DNA from: Jannaschia formosa
GTDB lineage: Bacteria > Pseudomonadota > Alphaproteobacteria > Rhodobacterales > Rhodobacteraceae
Assembly (NCBI RefSeq): GCF_003340555.1
Contig: NZ_QPLJ01000004.1
Span: forward strand, 1-64,000
Reading direction: 5' to 3'
Length of the DNA stretch: 64,000 nt
Shown: positions 9,479 to 17,780 of the stretch, piece by piece
Layout of the letters: every line of letters begins with the position of its first letter
Numbering within the stretch: the first letter of the stretch is position 1
Notes under the pieces: generated by a model
What the model saw: only the letters and a program-made list of their open reading frames with translations
What the model was told of the DNA's origin: nothing
Databases searched by the model: none
Translations under genes and position numbers: made by a program

Positions 9479-9964
9479 ATGACCCGCACCCCGCCCGTCG
9501 GCATCGTGATGGGCTCCACCTCCGACTGGCCGACCATGAAGGAGGCCGCCGAGATCCTCGACGCGTTGGGCGTGGCTTGCGAATCGCGCATCGTCTCGGC
9601 CCACCGCACGCCCGACCGGCTCTGGTCCTATGGCAAGGAGGCGGCGGGCCGGGGTCTCAAGGTCATCATCGCCGGGGCGGGGGGCGCGGCGCATCTGCCC
9701 GGCATGATGGCGTCGAAGACGCCGCTGCCGGTGATCGGCGTGCCGGTCCAGACCAGGGCGCTGTCGGGCGTGGACAGCCTCTATTCCATCGTCCAGATGC
9801 CCCGCGGCTTCCCGGTCGCGACCATGGCCATCGGCGCGGCGGGCGCCGCCAATGCCGGGCTGATGGCGGCTGCCATCCTGGCGCTCTCGGACCCGGAACT
9901 CGCCGCCCGCCTCGACGCCTGGCGGCAGGCCCTGTCCGACAGCATCCCCGAGACGCCGGAATAG
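9479..9964 (+). CDS. purE: N5-carboxyaminoimidazole ribonucleotide mutase
   Basis: 161 residues, standard class I PurE length. It moves the carboxylate of N5-CAIR to C4, giving CAIR in de novo purine synthesis, acting on the product of PurK encoded next. Recognisable are [13 protein letters not shown] near the N-terminus, the substrate loop SAHRTPDR (about 41-48), the [11 protein letters not shown] segment and the [13 protein letters not shown] stretch. Presence of both purE and purK indicates the two-step bacterial route. The gene follows ydcH closely; about 100 bases containing a dispersed repeat and a G-run hairpin separate it from purK. Confidence 0.97.
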   Translation: MTRTPPVGIVMGSTSDWPTMKEAAEILDALGVACESRIVSAHRTPDRLWSYGKEAAGRGLKVIIAGAGGAAHLPGMMASKTPLPVIGVPVQTRALSGVDSLYSIVQMPRGFPVATMAIGAAGAANAGLMAAAILALSDPELAARLDAWRQALSDSIPETPE

Positions 9965-9984
9965 CGCGCCTCCTCGCTTTCGCT

Positions 9985-10006
9985 TTCGATGCTCTCCAAA
10001 TATGCC
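9985..10006 (-). repeat. Dispersed intergenic repeat, copy 1 (inverted)
   Basis: On the minus strand GGCATATTTG, two variable bases (GA), then GAGCATCGAA. The same pattern occurs at 13101-13122 and 50086-50107, always between genes. Here it sits in the purE-purK gap and abuts a G-run hairpin. Confidence 0.8.
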
Positions 10007-10013
10007 GGGGGGT

Positions 10014-10033
10014 GCGGGGGGCTGGCCCCCCGC
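10014..10033. repeat. G-run hairpin in the purE-purK gap
   Basis: Perfect inverted repeat GCGGGGGGC / GCCCCCCGC with TG between. Similar G-run hairpins occur at 20491-20507 and 49998-50015, each near an ATATTT-type repeat. No T-tract, so a simple terminator role is doubtful. Confidence 0.7.
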
Positions 10034-10064
10034 TTCGCCCGCGGCCGCATACGGACCCTTCGCC

Positions 10065-11135
10065 ATGACCGAGACACCGCTTCCCCCCGGCGCCACCATC
10101 GGCATTCTCGGCGGCGGCCAGCTCGGCCGGATGCTGGCCATGGCGGCCGCGCGGCTCGGCTACCGCACCCATGTCTACGAGCCGGGCGACGCGCCTGCCG
10201 CGCAGGTCGCCAACGACTGGACCCGCGCCGAGTGGAGCGACGGCAAGGCGCTGGCCGGCTTCGCCTCGGCGGTGGATGTCGTGACCTACGAATGGGAGAA
10301 CGTGCCGGCCCCGACGCTCGACCTGCTGGAGGTCTCGCGCCCGATCCGGCCGGGGCGCGAGGCGCTGCGCGTCAGCCAGGACCGGCTCGACGAGAAGCGC
10401 TTTCTCGACGGGCTGGGCCTGCGCGTGGCGCCGTTCCGGGAGGTGGCCTCTGCCGAGGGGCTGACGGCCGCGCTGGGCGAGCTGGGCACCCCCGCCATCC
10501 TCAAGACGCGGCGGCTGGGCTATGACGGCAAGGGGCAGGTCCGGATCGACGACCCGGCGGAGGCCGCGGCGGCCTTCGAGGCGATGAAGGGCGCCGACGC
10601 GATCCTCGAAGGCGTCGTGAGCTTCTCGCGCGAGGTCTCGGTAATCGTCGCGCGCGGGCTGACCGGCGAGACGGTCTGCTTCGATCCGGGCGAGAACGTC
10701 CATGCGGGCGGCATCCTGCGCACGACGACCGTCCCCGCCGCGCTGATGGCGGCGCAGCGGCAGGACGCGGTGCTGCTGGCCGGGCGCATCGTCTCGGCGC
10801 TGGATTACGTGGGCGTGATGGGGGTGGAACTGTTCGTCACCGACACGGGACTGGTCGTCAACGAGATCGCCCCCCGCGTCCACAACAGCGGCCACTGGAC
10901 CGAGGCCGCCTGCGCCGTCGACCAGTTCGAGCAGCACATCCGCGCCGTCGCGGGCCTGCCGCTGGGCGACGGGCGGCGCCATGCGGACGCGGTGATGGAG
11001 AACCTGATCGGCGACGACATGGACCGCGTGCCCGCCCTGCTGGCCGCGCCCGACACGCGGCTGCATCTCTACGGCAAGGCCGAACGGCGCCCGGGCCGCA
11101 AGATGGGCCACGCCACCCGGATCGTCGCGCGCTGA
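10065..11135 (+). CDS. purK: N5-carboxyaminoimidazole ribonucleotide synthase
   Basis: 356 residues from the ATG at 10065. It carboxylates AIR with bicarbonate and ATP to give N5-CAIR, the substrate of PurE. ATP-grasp architecture is clear: N-terminal IGILGGGQLGRML, the central PAILKTRRLGYDGKGQ nucleotide loop, and NEIAPRVHNSGHWT with metal-binding residues near the end. Length is normal. Ribosome site upstream is weak, and a repeat-filled gap separates it from purE, so it may be translated or transcribed less tightly coupled. A palindromic hairpin follows the stop. Confidence 0.97.
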   Translation: MTETPLPPGATIGILGGGQLGRMLAMAAARLGYRTHVYEPGDAPAAQVANDWTRAEWSDGKALAGFASAVDVVTYEWENVPAPTLDLLEVSRPIRPGREALRVSQDRLDEKRFLDGLGLRVAPFREVASAEGLTAALGELGTPAILKTRRLGYDGKGQVRIDDPAEAAAAFEAMKGADAILEGVVSFSREVSVIVARGLTGETVCFDPGENVHAGGILRTTTVPAALMAAQRQDAVLLAGRIVSALDYVGVMGVELFVTDTGLVVNEIAPRVHNSGHWTEAACAVDQFEQHIRAVAGLPLGDGRRHADAVMENLIGDDMDRVPALLAAPDTRLHLYGKAERRPGRKMGHATRIVAR

Positions 11136-11169
11136 GCCGGCGGGGCGAGCGGCCATCGACCGCCGCTGC

Positions 11170-11189
11170 GTCGCCGGTCGACCGGCGAC
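11170..11189. terminator. Palindromic hairpin (CCGGTCGACCGG family) after purK
   Basis: A perfect 20-base palindrome whose centre is CCGGTCGACCGG flanked by GTCG/CGAC. It lies 34 bases past the purK stop. Two more palindromes with the same centre lie after aroA and after the IalB-like gene. No T-tract follows; terminator or 3'-end stabiliser inferred. Confidence 0.55.
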
Positions 11190-11252
11190 CGCCCCCGTTT
11201 GCCGACGGCGCCCGGACGGGGTAGGGGCGCGCCAGCCGATCCCGGGGGGCCC

Positions 11253-11939
11253 ATGACCGACAGACCGCATCGCAACTTCTACGGCCGCCGCAAGGGCAAG
11301 CACCTGAAGGCCTCGCAGGAGGCCTATCTGGCGGAGGACCTCGCCGCGCTCTCGCCCGGCGCGGTGTCCTGGGAAGAGAACCCCGCGCGGGCGCCGCTGG
11401 ACCTCGGCGCGCTGTTCGGCGGCCGTCCCGTCTGGCTGGAGATCGGCTTCGGCGGGGGCGAGCACATGATCCATCAGGCGGTGCTGAATCCGGATGTCGG
11501 GATCATCGGGGCCGAGCCCTATATCAACGGCGTCGCCATGCTGCTGGGCAAGCTGCGTCGGGCCGGAGCGGAGAACGTCCGCATCCATCCGGGCGACGTG
11601 CGCGACCTGTTCGACGTTCTGCCGCCCGAGAGCATCGCCAGGGCCTTCCTGCTCTATCCCGACCCCTGGCCCAAGGCGCGCCACCACCGCCGCCGCTTCG
11701 TGACGCCGGAGCATCTGGACCCGCTGCATCGCTGCCTCGCCCCCGGCGCCGAACTCCGGGTCGCGACCGATATCGAGGACTATGTCCGCCAGACCCTGGA
11801 AGAGGTCCCGCCCGTCGGGTTCGAGCTTCTGTCCGACGATTTCTCGACGCCCTGGGCCGACTGGACCCGAACCCGCTATGAGGCGAAGGCGGTGCGGGAG
11901 GGGCGGCCGCCACACTACCTGACCTTCCGACGGGTCTGA
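11253..11939 (+). CDS. trmB: tRNA (guanine-46-N7-)-methyltransferase
   Basis: 228 residues from the ATG at 11253. It methylates G46 in the variable loop of tRNAs using S-adenosylmethionine. The SAM-binding motif WLEIGFGGGEH is at about residues 62-72, the acidic loop FLLYPDPWPKARHHRRR at about 131-147 is the family signature, and the C-terminal TRTRYEAKA region is typical. Length and motif spacing match bacterial TrmB. It stands alone; the convergent neighbour begins its stop about 50 bases downstream. Confidence 0.96.
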   Translation: MTDRPHRNFYGRRKGKHLKASQEAYLAEDLAALSPGAVSWEENPARAPLDLGALFGGRPVWLEIGFGGGEHMIHQAVLNPDVGIIGAEPYINGVAMLLGKLRRAGAENVRIHPGDVRDLFDVLPPESIARAFLLYPDPWPKARHHRRRFVTPEHLDPLHRCLAPGAELRVATDIEDYVRQTLEEVPPVGFELLSDDFSTPWADWTRTRYEAKAVREGRPPHYLTFRRV

Positions 11940-11992
11940 GGAGGATCAGAGCCTTCGAAGGCTCTGACCAAATTCTTAGAAGACTTCCGGGC

Positions 11993-13045
11993 TCAGGCCG
12001 GAACGTCCCATCTCTGCCCCGGGGCGATGGCGCGGAACCTCTCCGGCGGGACGCCCTGCGCGGCCAGCGCGTCGGCGAGGCGGGCCGGAGGCTCGTCCCG
12101 CGCCTCGTTGGTCAGCTGGAAGGTGCCCCAGTGATGCGCCAGCGCGTGGCGCGCGCCCAGAGCCGTGAAGCCCCCCACCGCCTCCTCGGGGTTCTGGTGC
12201 TGGGGCGCCATGAACCAGCGCGGCGCGTAGGCCCCGATGGGCAGGATGGCGAGCCGGTAGGGCCCGTGCTCCGCCGCCGTCGCGTAGGGCCGGCCCAAAT
12301 CGTAGCCGGTGTCGCCGACATGATAGATGCGGCCCGCCGGGGTCCCGATCGCGAAGGCCGCCCAGAGCGCCATCGACCGGTCCCGCGTGCCCCGGGCCGA
12401 CCAGTGGTGGCAGGGCAGCAGCCGGACCGAGAGCGGCCCCGTCTCCAGCACCTCGCCCCAATCGGCGGCGCGGGCGTCGATGCCGGGGATCTCGTCCCGC
12501 AGGACCGCGTCGTTGCCGAGCGGCGTCAGCACCGGCATCGCGAAGCGGTCGTGCAGGCGGCGCAGGGTGGCGATGTCGAGATGGTCGTAGTGGTTGTGGC
12601 TGAGCAGCACCGCGTCGATCGGGGGCAGGGCGTCGAAGGCCACGCCTGGCGCGGTGACGCGCGCGGGCCCGGCGAAGGAGAAGGGGCTGGCCCGGGTCGA
12701 CCAGACCGGATCGGTCAGCAGGTTCAGGCCCCCGGCCTGGATCAGGACGGTGGCATGGCCGACCATCGTCACGCGCAGGTCGGCCACCCGCGGCTCGGGC
12801 CGGTCCTGGGTGATGCCGACGCTGCCGGGCCACTCCGCCCGGTCGCCGCCGAGCTGCCAGCGCAGCAGATCCGCGAAGCCCCTCGGGTCCTGCCCGTCCG
12901 GATTGAAGAAGCGGGTGCCGTCGAAATGGTCCGTGACCGGCCCCTGGTAGTAGGGGTTCGACGCCCCCGTGCGCTGGACGGCGCAGGCGGCGGCGCCGAG
13001 CGCGCCGGTGACGCCCGCGAGCGAGAGGAGGGTTCTGCGTTTCAT
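11993..13045 (-). CDS. Metallo-beta-lactamase-fold hydrolase, NAPE-PLD-like, probably exported
   Basis: 350 residues from the ATG at 13045. The N-terminus MKRRTLLSLAGVTGALGAAAC is a signal peptide with a cysteine at 21; the residues before it are a loose, non-canonical lipobox, so a lipoprotein is possible. Metal-binding residues follow family order: SHNHYDHLD (H150, H152, D154, H155), CHHWSARG, VGDTGYD, and AHHWGTFQLT. The set fits the N-acyl-phosphatidylethanolamine phospholipase D-like branch of the metallo-beta-lactamase fold. Substrate in bacteria is unknown; a phospholipid phosphodiesterase in the envelope is inferred. Divergent from aroA with a dispersed repeat between. Confidence 0.85.
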   Translation of the reverse strand: MKRRTLLSLAGVTGALGAAACAVQRTGASNPYYQGPVTDHFDGTRFFNPDGQDPRGFADLLRWQLGGDRAEWPGSVGITQDRPEPRVADLRVTMVGHATVLIQAGGLNLLTDPVWSTRASPFSFAGPARVTAPGVAFDALPPIDAVLLSHNHYDHLDIATLRRLHDRFAMPVLTPLGNDAVLRDEIPGIDARAADWGEVLETGPLSVRLLPCHHWSARGTRDRSMALWAAFAIGTPAGRIYHVGDTGYDLGRPYATAAEHGPYRLAILPIGAYAPRWFMAPQHQNPEEAVGGFTALGARHALAHHWGTFQLTNEARDEPPARLADALAAQGVPPERFRAIAPGQRWDVPA

Positions 13046-13100
13046 CGCGTGCCAGATAGGCGGGCGCGGTGCGTGGGGCGAGGGTCGGACGCCTCCGGCG

Positions 13101-13122
13101 GGCATATTTGTGGAGCATCGAA
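13101..13122 (+). repeat. Dispersed intergenic repeat, copy 2
   Basis: GGCATATTTG, TG, GAGCATCGAA, directly preceded by GCCTCCGGCG. It matches copies at 9985-10006 and 50086-50107 and lies 63 bases before the aroA start. Confidence 0.8.
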
Positions 13123-13185
13123 GCCGGGTGGTGGACGCGCTCCGGGGGCGGGGGTATCGGCTGGCCCGGACAGGAGGAGAGACCC

Positions 13186-14520
13186 ATGAGCCACGGACCC
13201 GCCCAGCCCCTGACCGCGCCTGCCTCGGGGCCGCTCCACGGTACGGCGCATGTGCCCGGCGACAAGTCGATCAGCCACCGCTCGCTGATCCTCGGTGCGC
13301 TGGCCGTGGGGGAGACCCGGATCAGCGGGTTGCTGGAGGGGCAGGACGTGCTCGACACCGGGCGGGCCATGCAGGCCTTCGGCGCCACGGTCGGCAAGGA
13401 CGGGGAGGACTGGGTCGTCCACGGCGTTGGCGTGGGTGGCCTGCTGGAGCCGGAGGACGTGATCGACTGCGGCAATTCCGGCACCGGCGTGCGGCTTCTG
13501 ATGGGCGTGGCGGCGACGCATGGCTTTGCGGTGACCTATACCGGGGATGCAAGCCTGCGCTCGCGGCCGATGGCGCGGGTGACGGAGCCTCTGGCCCTGT
13601 TCGGGGCCGAGGCGCATGGGCGGTCGGGCGGGCGGTTGCCGATGACGGTGGTCGGCGCCTCCGACCCGGTGCCGGTGGCCTACACGACGCCGATGGCGAG
13701 CGCGCAGGTCAAGTCCGCCGTGCTGCTGGCGGGGCTCAATGCCCCCGGCGAGACCGTCGTGACCGAGCGCGAGGCGACGCGCGACCATTCGGAGCGGATG
13801 CTGCGCGGCTTCGGGGCGCAGGTCGAGACGGAGCGGACCGGGGAGGGCTTCGTCATCCGCCTGCAGGGCAGGCCCGAGCTGACGGCCCAGCGCATCGCCG
13901 TGCCGCGCGACCCGTCCTCGGCGGCCTTCCCGGTCTGCGCCGCGCTGATCGTGCCCGGCTCGGACGTGCTGGTGCCGAATATCGGGCTGAACCCGACCCG
14001 CGCGGGCCTGTTCGAGACGCTGCGCGAAATGGGCGCCGACCTGACCTACGAGAGCCCGCGCGAGGAGGGGGGCGAGCCCGCCGCCGACCTCCGCGCCCGC
14101 TTCTCGCCGGACATGAGGGGGGTGGAGGTGCCGCCGGAGCGTGCGGCCTCGATGATTGACGAATATCCGATCCTCTCGGTCGTCGCCGCCTGCGCGGAAG
14201 GGACGACCGTCATGCGCGGCGTGGCTGAGCTGCGGGTCAAGGAGAGCGACCGGATCGACGCCATGGCCACCGGCCTGCGCGCGATGGGGGTCGAGGTCCG
14301 GGACGGGCCGGACTGGTGGGAGGTGGACGGCCTCGGCGCCGGAGGGCTGCCGGGCGGCGTCACCGTGCAGGCGCGCCTGGACCACCGGATCGCGATGAGC
14401 TTCCTGATCGCGGGGATGGCTGCGCGCCGGCCCGTGACGGTGGATGATGCGGGGCCGATCGCGACGTCCTTTCCGATCTTCCGCGGGCTGATGGAGGGGC
14501 TTGGCGCGCAGTTCGAGTGA
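13186..14520 (+). CDS. aroA: 3-phosphoshikimate 1-carboxyvinyltransferase (EPSP synthase), class II type
   Basis: 444 residues from the ATG at 13186, with AGGAGGAG upstream. It joins shikimate 3-phosphate and phosphoenolpyruvate in aromatic amino acid synthesis. The active-site start DKSISHRS (K27, S28), [44 protein letters not shown] with the catalytic Asp, and ELRVKESDR are all present. The sequence follows the class II (CP4-like) pattern throughout rather than the E. coli class I pattern. Gly99 occupies the position that is Ala100 in CP4, the residue tied to glyphosate insensitivity there. Tolerance is therefore uncertain. Confidence 0.97.
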   Translation: MSHGPAQPLTAPASGPLHGTAHVPGDKSISHRSLILGALAVGETRISGLLEGQDVLDTGRAMQAFGATVGKDGEDWVVHGVGVGGLLEPEDVIDCGNSGTGVRLLMGVAATHGFAVTYTGDASLRSRPMARVTEPLALFGAEAHGRSGGRLPMTVVGASDPVPVAYTTPMASAQVKSAVLLAGLNAPGETVVTEREATRDHSERMLRGFGAQVETERTGEGFVIRLQGRPELTAQRIAVPRDPSSAAFPVCAALIVPGSDVLVPNIGLNPTRAGLFETLREMGADLTYESPREEGGEPAADLRARFSPDMRGVEVPPERAASMIDEYPILSVVAACAEGTTVMRGVAELRVKESDRIDAMATGLRAMGVEVRDGPDWWEVDGLGAGGLPGGVTVQARLDHRIAMSFLIAGMAARRPVTVDDAGPIATSFPIFRGLMEGLGAQFE

Positions 14521-14523
14521 GGC

Positions 14524-14545
14524 GGCCTCCGGTCGACCGGAGGCC
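14524..14545. terminator. Palindromic hairpin (CCGGTCGACCGG family) after aroA
   Basis: Perfect 22-base palindrome, GGCCT on each side (as its complement) of CCGGTCGACCGG, three bases past the aroA stop. It lies between convergent aroA and znuB, so it may serve both. Confidence 0.6.
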
Positions 14546-14567
14546 CGTAGCCGGCCGGCCGGCTACG
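14546..14567. terminator. Second tandem palindrome between aroA and znuB
   Basis: Another perfect 22-base palindrome, CGTAGCC, then GGCCGGCC, then GGCTACG, touching the previous one end to end. No T-tract on either strand. Confidence 0.55.
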
Positions 14568-14581
14568 CGTCCCGACAGGCG

Positions 14582-15373
14582 CTACCGCCGCCGCCAGGTC
14601 GCCGCGGTCACGCAGAGGAACAGGGCCGCGGCGGCGCAGACGATGGTCGGGCCGGTAGGCGTGTCGAAGGTCCAGGACGCCCAGACGCCGCCCCCCGCCG
14701 AGGTTGCCGCCAGCGCCGCCGCGAGCGCCGCCATGCGCTCGGGCGTCGCCGACAGCGGGCGCGCCGCGGCGGCGGGGATGATCAGCATCGCCGAGATCAG
14801 CAGCGCGCCGACGACCTTGATCGCGACCGCCACGACGACGGCCAGCGCGAGGGTCAGCGCCATCTGTTCGCGGCGCGCGTCGATGCCGGAGGCCTCGGCG
14901 AGGTCGGGGTTGAGCACCGCGATCAGCAGCCGCTGCCAGCGCCAGGCCAGCAGGGCCAGCACCGCCAGTGCGCCCGCCCAGATCACCGCGAGGTCCGTCC
15001 GGCCCACGGCGAGGATGTCGCCGAAGAGATAGACCTCCAGGTCGACGCGCAGGCCCAGCAGCGCCACGGCCACCAGCCCCGCCGCCAGCGCCGAATGCGC
15101 CAGCACGCCGAGCGCCGTGTCGGTGGCCAGCCCGCGCGTGGTCAGCACCGTGATCCCTCCCGCGACCGCGAGCGCGACGACCAGCGCGCCGACGAAGACC
15201 GGCAGCGACAGGGCCAGCGCCAGCGCCACGCCCAGGATCGAGGCATGGGCCGTGGCATCGCCGAAATAGGCCATGCGGCGCCAGACGATGAAGCAGCCCA
15301 GCGGCCCCGCCACCAGCGCCACGCCAAGCCCCGCCAGAAGCGCGCGCGCGAGAAACCCGTCGAGAAGGCTCAC
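14582..15373 (-). CDS. znuB: Zinc ABC transporter permease
   Basis: 263 residues; starts with GTG at 15373, overlapping the znuC stop as GTGA. It is the membrane channel of the high-affinity zinc importer. About seven to eight hydrophobic helices are visible, with the ABC-3 family segments VWRRMAYFGDATAHASILG near the N-terminus and KVVGALLISAMLIIPAAAAR toward the end. It is last in zur-znuC-znuB, reading away from the Zur box. Tandem palindromes just downstream likely end the transcript. Family also transports manganese, but Zur, ZnuA His-loop and operon structure make zinc nearly sure. Confidence 0.96.
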   Translation of the reverse strand: MSLLDGFLARALLAGLGVALVAGPLGCFIVWRRMAYFGDATAHASILGVALALALSLPVFVGALVVALAVAGGITVLTTRGLATDTALGVLAHSALAAGLVAVALLGLRVDLEVYLFGDILAVGRTDLAVIWAGALAVLALLAWRWQRLLIAVLNPDLAEASGIDARREQMALTLALAVVVAVAIKVVGALLISAMLIIPAAAARPLSATPERMAALAAALAATSAGGGVWASWTFDTPTGPTIVCAAAALFLCVTAATWRRR

Positions 15374-16134
15374 GCGGCGGATCCATGCCCGTGGTCGTGC
15401 GAATGCCCGTGGTCGTGATCGTGGTCGTGGGAATGGGTGTGCTCGTGCCGGTAGAGCGCCAGCGCCCCGCCGGTGCCGGTGCCGAAGAGGGCGCGGTATT
15501 CGGCGGCACGGGCGACCTGCTCGGGGCGGCCCTCGCAGCAGATATGGCCGTTCAGGCAGATGACGCGGTCCGAGGCCGCCATGACGACGTGCAGCTCGTG
15601 GCTGACCATCAGGACGGCGCAGCCGGTCTCGGACCGGATCGCCTCGATCTGGCGGTAAAACGCGGCGGAGCCGGGCTGGTCCAGCCCCTGCGTCGGTTCG
15701 TCGAGGACCAGAAGCTCCGGCGCGCCCAGCAGGGCGCGGGCCAGCAGGACGCGCTGCACCTGCCCGCCGGACAGGGCCGAGATCTGCCGGTCGGCCAGGC
15801 CCGGCACGCCGGCCTTCTCCAGCGCCTCGGCGGCGACGTCGGCCGGGACGCGGCCGGGCAGGCCGAGGAAGCGGCGCACCGTCATCGGCAGGGTCGGGTC
15901 GAGGCCCAGCTTCTGCGGGACGTAGCCGATCCGCAGTCCGGGCTTGCGCGTTACCCGTCCCGCCGAGGGCGGCACCGCACCGATCAGCGCGCGGACCAGG
16001 GTCGACTTGCCCGAGCCGTTCGGCCCGACCACCGTCACGATCTCGCCGGGCGCGAGGCTCAGGTCGACGTCGTGCAGCACCGGCAACGACCCGTGGCGCA
16101 CGGACAGCCCCTCGACGCGGATCAGGGGCGTCAT
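15370..16134 (-). CDS. znuC: Zinc ABC transporter ATP-binding protein with His-rich tail
   Basis: 254 residues. The ATG at 16134 overlaps the zur stop as ATGA. ATPase motifs are in order: Walker A GPNGSGKST, Q-loop GYVPQKLG, signature LSGGQVQR, Walker B LLVLDEPTQGLD and the switch histidine in VSHELH. The last 25 residues alternate His with Asp, Gly, Ser or Thr, with eleven histidines, which is not part of a normal ABC ATPase. This tail could bind zinc inside the cell and tune transport, matching the His-rich loop of ZnuA outside; that is inference. Translation is coupled to both zur and znuB. Confidence 0.96.
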   Translation of the reverse strand: MTPLIRVEGLSVRHGSLPVLHDVDLSLAPGEIVTVVGPNGSGKSTLVRALIGAVPPSAGRVTRKPGLRIGYVPQKLGLDPTLPMTVRRFLGLPGRVPADVAAEALEKAGVPGLADRQISALSGGQVQRVLLARALLGAPELLVLDEPTQGLDQPGSAAFYRQIEAIRSETGCAVLMVSHELHVVMAASDRVICLNGHICCEGRPEQVARAAEYRALFGTGTGGALALYRHEHTHSHDHDHDHGHSHDHGHGSAA

Positions 16135-16580
16135 TCGCGGCACCGCGGGCAGAGGCCCTGCATCTCGACCACGGTCGCCTCCAGCTCGAACCCGGCGCCG
16201 GCGGCCACGGGCGCGAGATCGGCCTCGGTCTCGGCCACGGACTCGCATTTGCGGCAGATCAGGAAGGCGGGATCGTGGGCCGCGCCGGGGGTGGCGCAGG
16301 CGACGAAGGCGTTGAGCCGCTCGATCCGGTGGACCAGCCCATGGGTCGTCAGGAAGTCGAGCGCCCGGTAGGCCACCGGCGGCTGGGAGCCGAGCCCCTC
16401 GGCGCGCAGCAGCTCCAGGATCTCGTAGGCGCCCATCGCGCGGTGCCGCTCCAGCAGGATCTCGAGCACGCGGCGGCGCACGGGCGTCAGCCGCAGCCCC
16501 GCGTGCATGCAGAGCGCGTCGGCGGCCGCGACTGCATCGCGGATGCAGGCGGAATGGTCATGGGGATCGAAGCCGATCAT
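16131..16580 (-). CDS. zur: Zinc uptake regulator, Fur family
   Basis: 149 residues from the ATG at 16580. The winged-helix domain covers about 25-90 (LRLTPVRRRVLEILLE, then ALDFLTTHGLVHRIERLNAFVAC). The dimerisation and metal region carries CRKC and a closing CPRC, the two structural zinc pairs of Fur-family proteins. Zur with zinc represses zinc uptake genes; here it is the first gene of zur-znuC-znuB and divergent from znuA with the operator in the 43-base gap, so it should also repress itself. Family membership is certain, and zinc specificity follows from context. Confidence 0.95.
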   Translation of the reverse strand: MIGFDPHDHSACIRDAVAAADALCMHAGLRLTPVRRRVLEILLERHRAMGAYEILELLRAEGLGSQPPVAYRALDFLTTHGLVHRIERLNAFVACATPGAAHDPAFLICRKCESVAETEADLAPVAAGAGFELEATVVEMQGLCPRCRE

Positions 16581-16587
16581 GGGGGCT

Positions 16588-16605
16588 TGATATGTTATAA
16601 TATCA
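16588..16605. promoter_or_regulatory. Zur box between zur and znuA
   Basis: An 18-base AT-rich inverted repeat, TGATAT / ATATCA around GTTATA, in a 43-base divergent spacer of an otherwise GC-rich region. It fits alphaproteobacterial Zur operators (TGTTATA-type core) and could control both directions. Confidence 0.8.
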
Positions 16606-16623
16606 CCTTTAGCAAGCGCTCCC

Positions 16624-17688
16624 ATGAACAGATCGCTCGCTTTCCTGGCTTTCGCCGCGCCCGCCCTCGTCACCCCCGTCCTCGCCGACGTTCCGCGCGT
16701 CGCCGTCGACATCGTTCCCACCGCCGCCCTGACCGCCCGCGTGATGGAAGGGCTCGGCACACCGAGCCTGGTCGTCCCGCCGATGGCGTCGCCCCATGGC
16801 TACGCGCTGCGCCCCTCCGAGGCCGCCGCCCTCGAGCAGGCCGATGTCGTGATTCGGATCGGCCCGGCGCTCGCCCCCTGGTTCGAGGAGGCGACCGCCG
16901 CGCTCGCCCCCGAGGCGACGGGGCTCGTTCTGCTGGACGCGCCCGGCACGGTGCTGCGCGCGCTGGGCGAGGGGCATGACCACGGCGACGACGACCATGG
17001 GCACGAGGGAGAAGACGACCACGGCGAGGATCACGCCGAGCACGAGGATCACGGCCAGGATCATGGGGAAGACCACGCGCATGCGCATGACGATCATGCC
17101 CATGAGGAGCATGCCCATCCCGATCATGCCGATGGCGATCACGCGCATGAGACGGCCGGTGCCGTCGAGGGGCCCATCGATTCCCATGCATGGCTCGACC
17201 CCCGCAACGGCGCGGTCTGGATGTCCGCCATCGCCGAGACGCTCGCCGCGGCCGATCCGCAGAACGCCGCCACCTACCGCGCCAATGCAGAGGCCGGCGC
17301 CGCCGAACTGCGCGCGCTGGAGGAGGACCTGATCGCCATCCTCGCGCCGCTGCGCGACCGCCCCTACCTGACCCTGCACGACGCCTACGGCTATCTCGAG
17401 GATCGAACGGGGCTCGACTCCGCCGGGTCGATCCGGCTCTCCGACGCCGCCGACGCGGGCCCGTCGCACCTGTCGGAACTGCGCGCGCGGCTCGAGGTGG
17501 ACGGAATCGCCTGCCTCTTCACCGAGCCCCAGCTCGACGACCGCGTCGCCCGCCGCCTGCTGGAAGGCACGGACATCCCGCTCGCGACCCTCGACCCGGT
17601 CGGGCAGGAGGGCGATGTCGGGCCCGGTGGATATTCCAGCATTCTCAGGCGCATGGCCGACAGCATGGCCGCCTGCCTCGCGCCCTGA
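16624..17688 (+). CDS. znuA: Periplasmic zinc-binding protein of the Znu importer
   Basis: 354 residues, with a signal peptide ending VLAD near residue 21. It captures zinc in the periplasm and delivers it to ZnuBC. Ligand histidines fit the family: H58 in MASPHGY, H188 in IDSHAWLDP, and one in LTLHDAYGYL. Between residues about 116 and 177 is a long loop made mostly of His, Asp, Glu and Ala, the acidic/His-rich loop of ZnuA proteins, here at the long end of its range. The N-terminal part is otherwise ordinary cluster A-I solute-binding protein. Transcribed from the Zur box, 19 bases upstream of the ATG. Confidence 0.96.
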   Translation: MNRSLAFLAFAAPALVTPVLADVPRVAVDIVPTAALTARVMEGLGTPSLVVPPMASPHGYALRPSEAAALEQADVVIRIGPALAPWFEEATAALAPEATGLVLLDAPGTVLRALGEGHDHGDDDHGHEGEDDHGEDHAEHEDHGQDHGEDHAHAHDDHAHEEHAHPDHADGDHAHETAGAVEGPIDSHAWLDPRNGAVWMSAIAETLAAADPQNAATYRANAEAGAAELRALEEDLIAILAPLRDRPYLTLHDAYGYLEDRTGLDSAGSIRLSDAADAGPSHLSELRARLEVDGIACLFTEPQLDDRVARRLLEGTDIPLATLDPVGQEGDVGPGGYSSILRRMADSMAACLAP

Positions 17689-17734
17689 CCGGGCGCGGGC
17701 GGAGTTGGGACTCGACAAACGGGTCCCGGAACTA

Positions 17735-17749
17735 GAACATATAGGGAAC
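17735..17749. promoter_or_regulatory. imuA: LexA (SOS) box upstream of imuA
   Basis: GAAC, seven bases, GAAC: the direct-repeat LexA operator of alphaproteobacteria (GTTC-N7-GTTC on the other strand), 32 bases before the imuA ATG. Confidence 0.85.
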
Positions 17750-17780
17750 ATCTGACCGATTCCCCCGGGGGTGGTCCCGC

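Noticed and set aside
16970-17155. CAT/GAC-rich stretch that looks like a simple DNA repeat
   Set aside because: It is the coding sequence of the His/Asp-rich loop of ZnuA, with irregular spacing.
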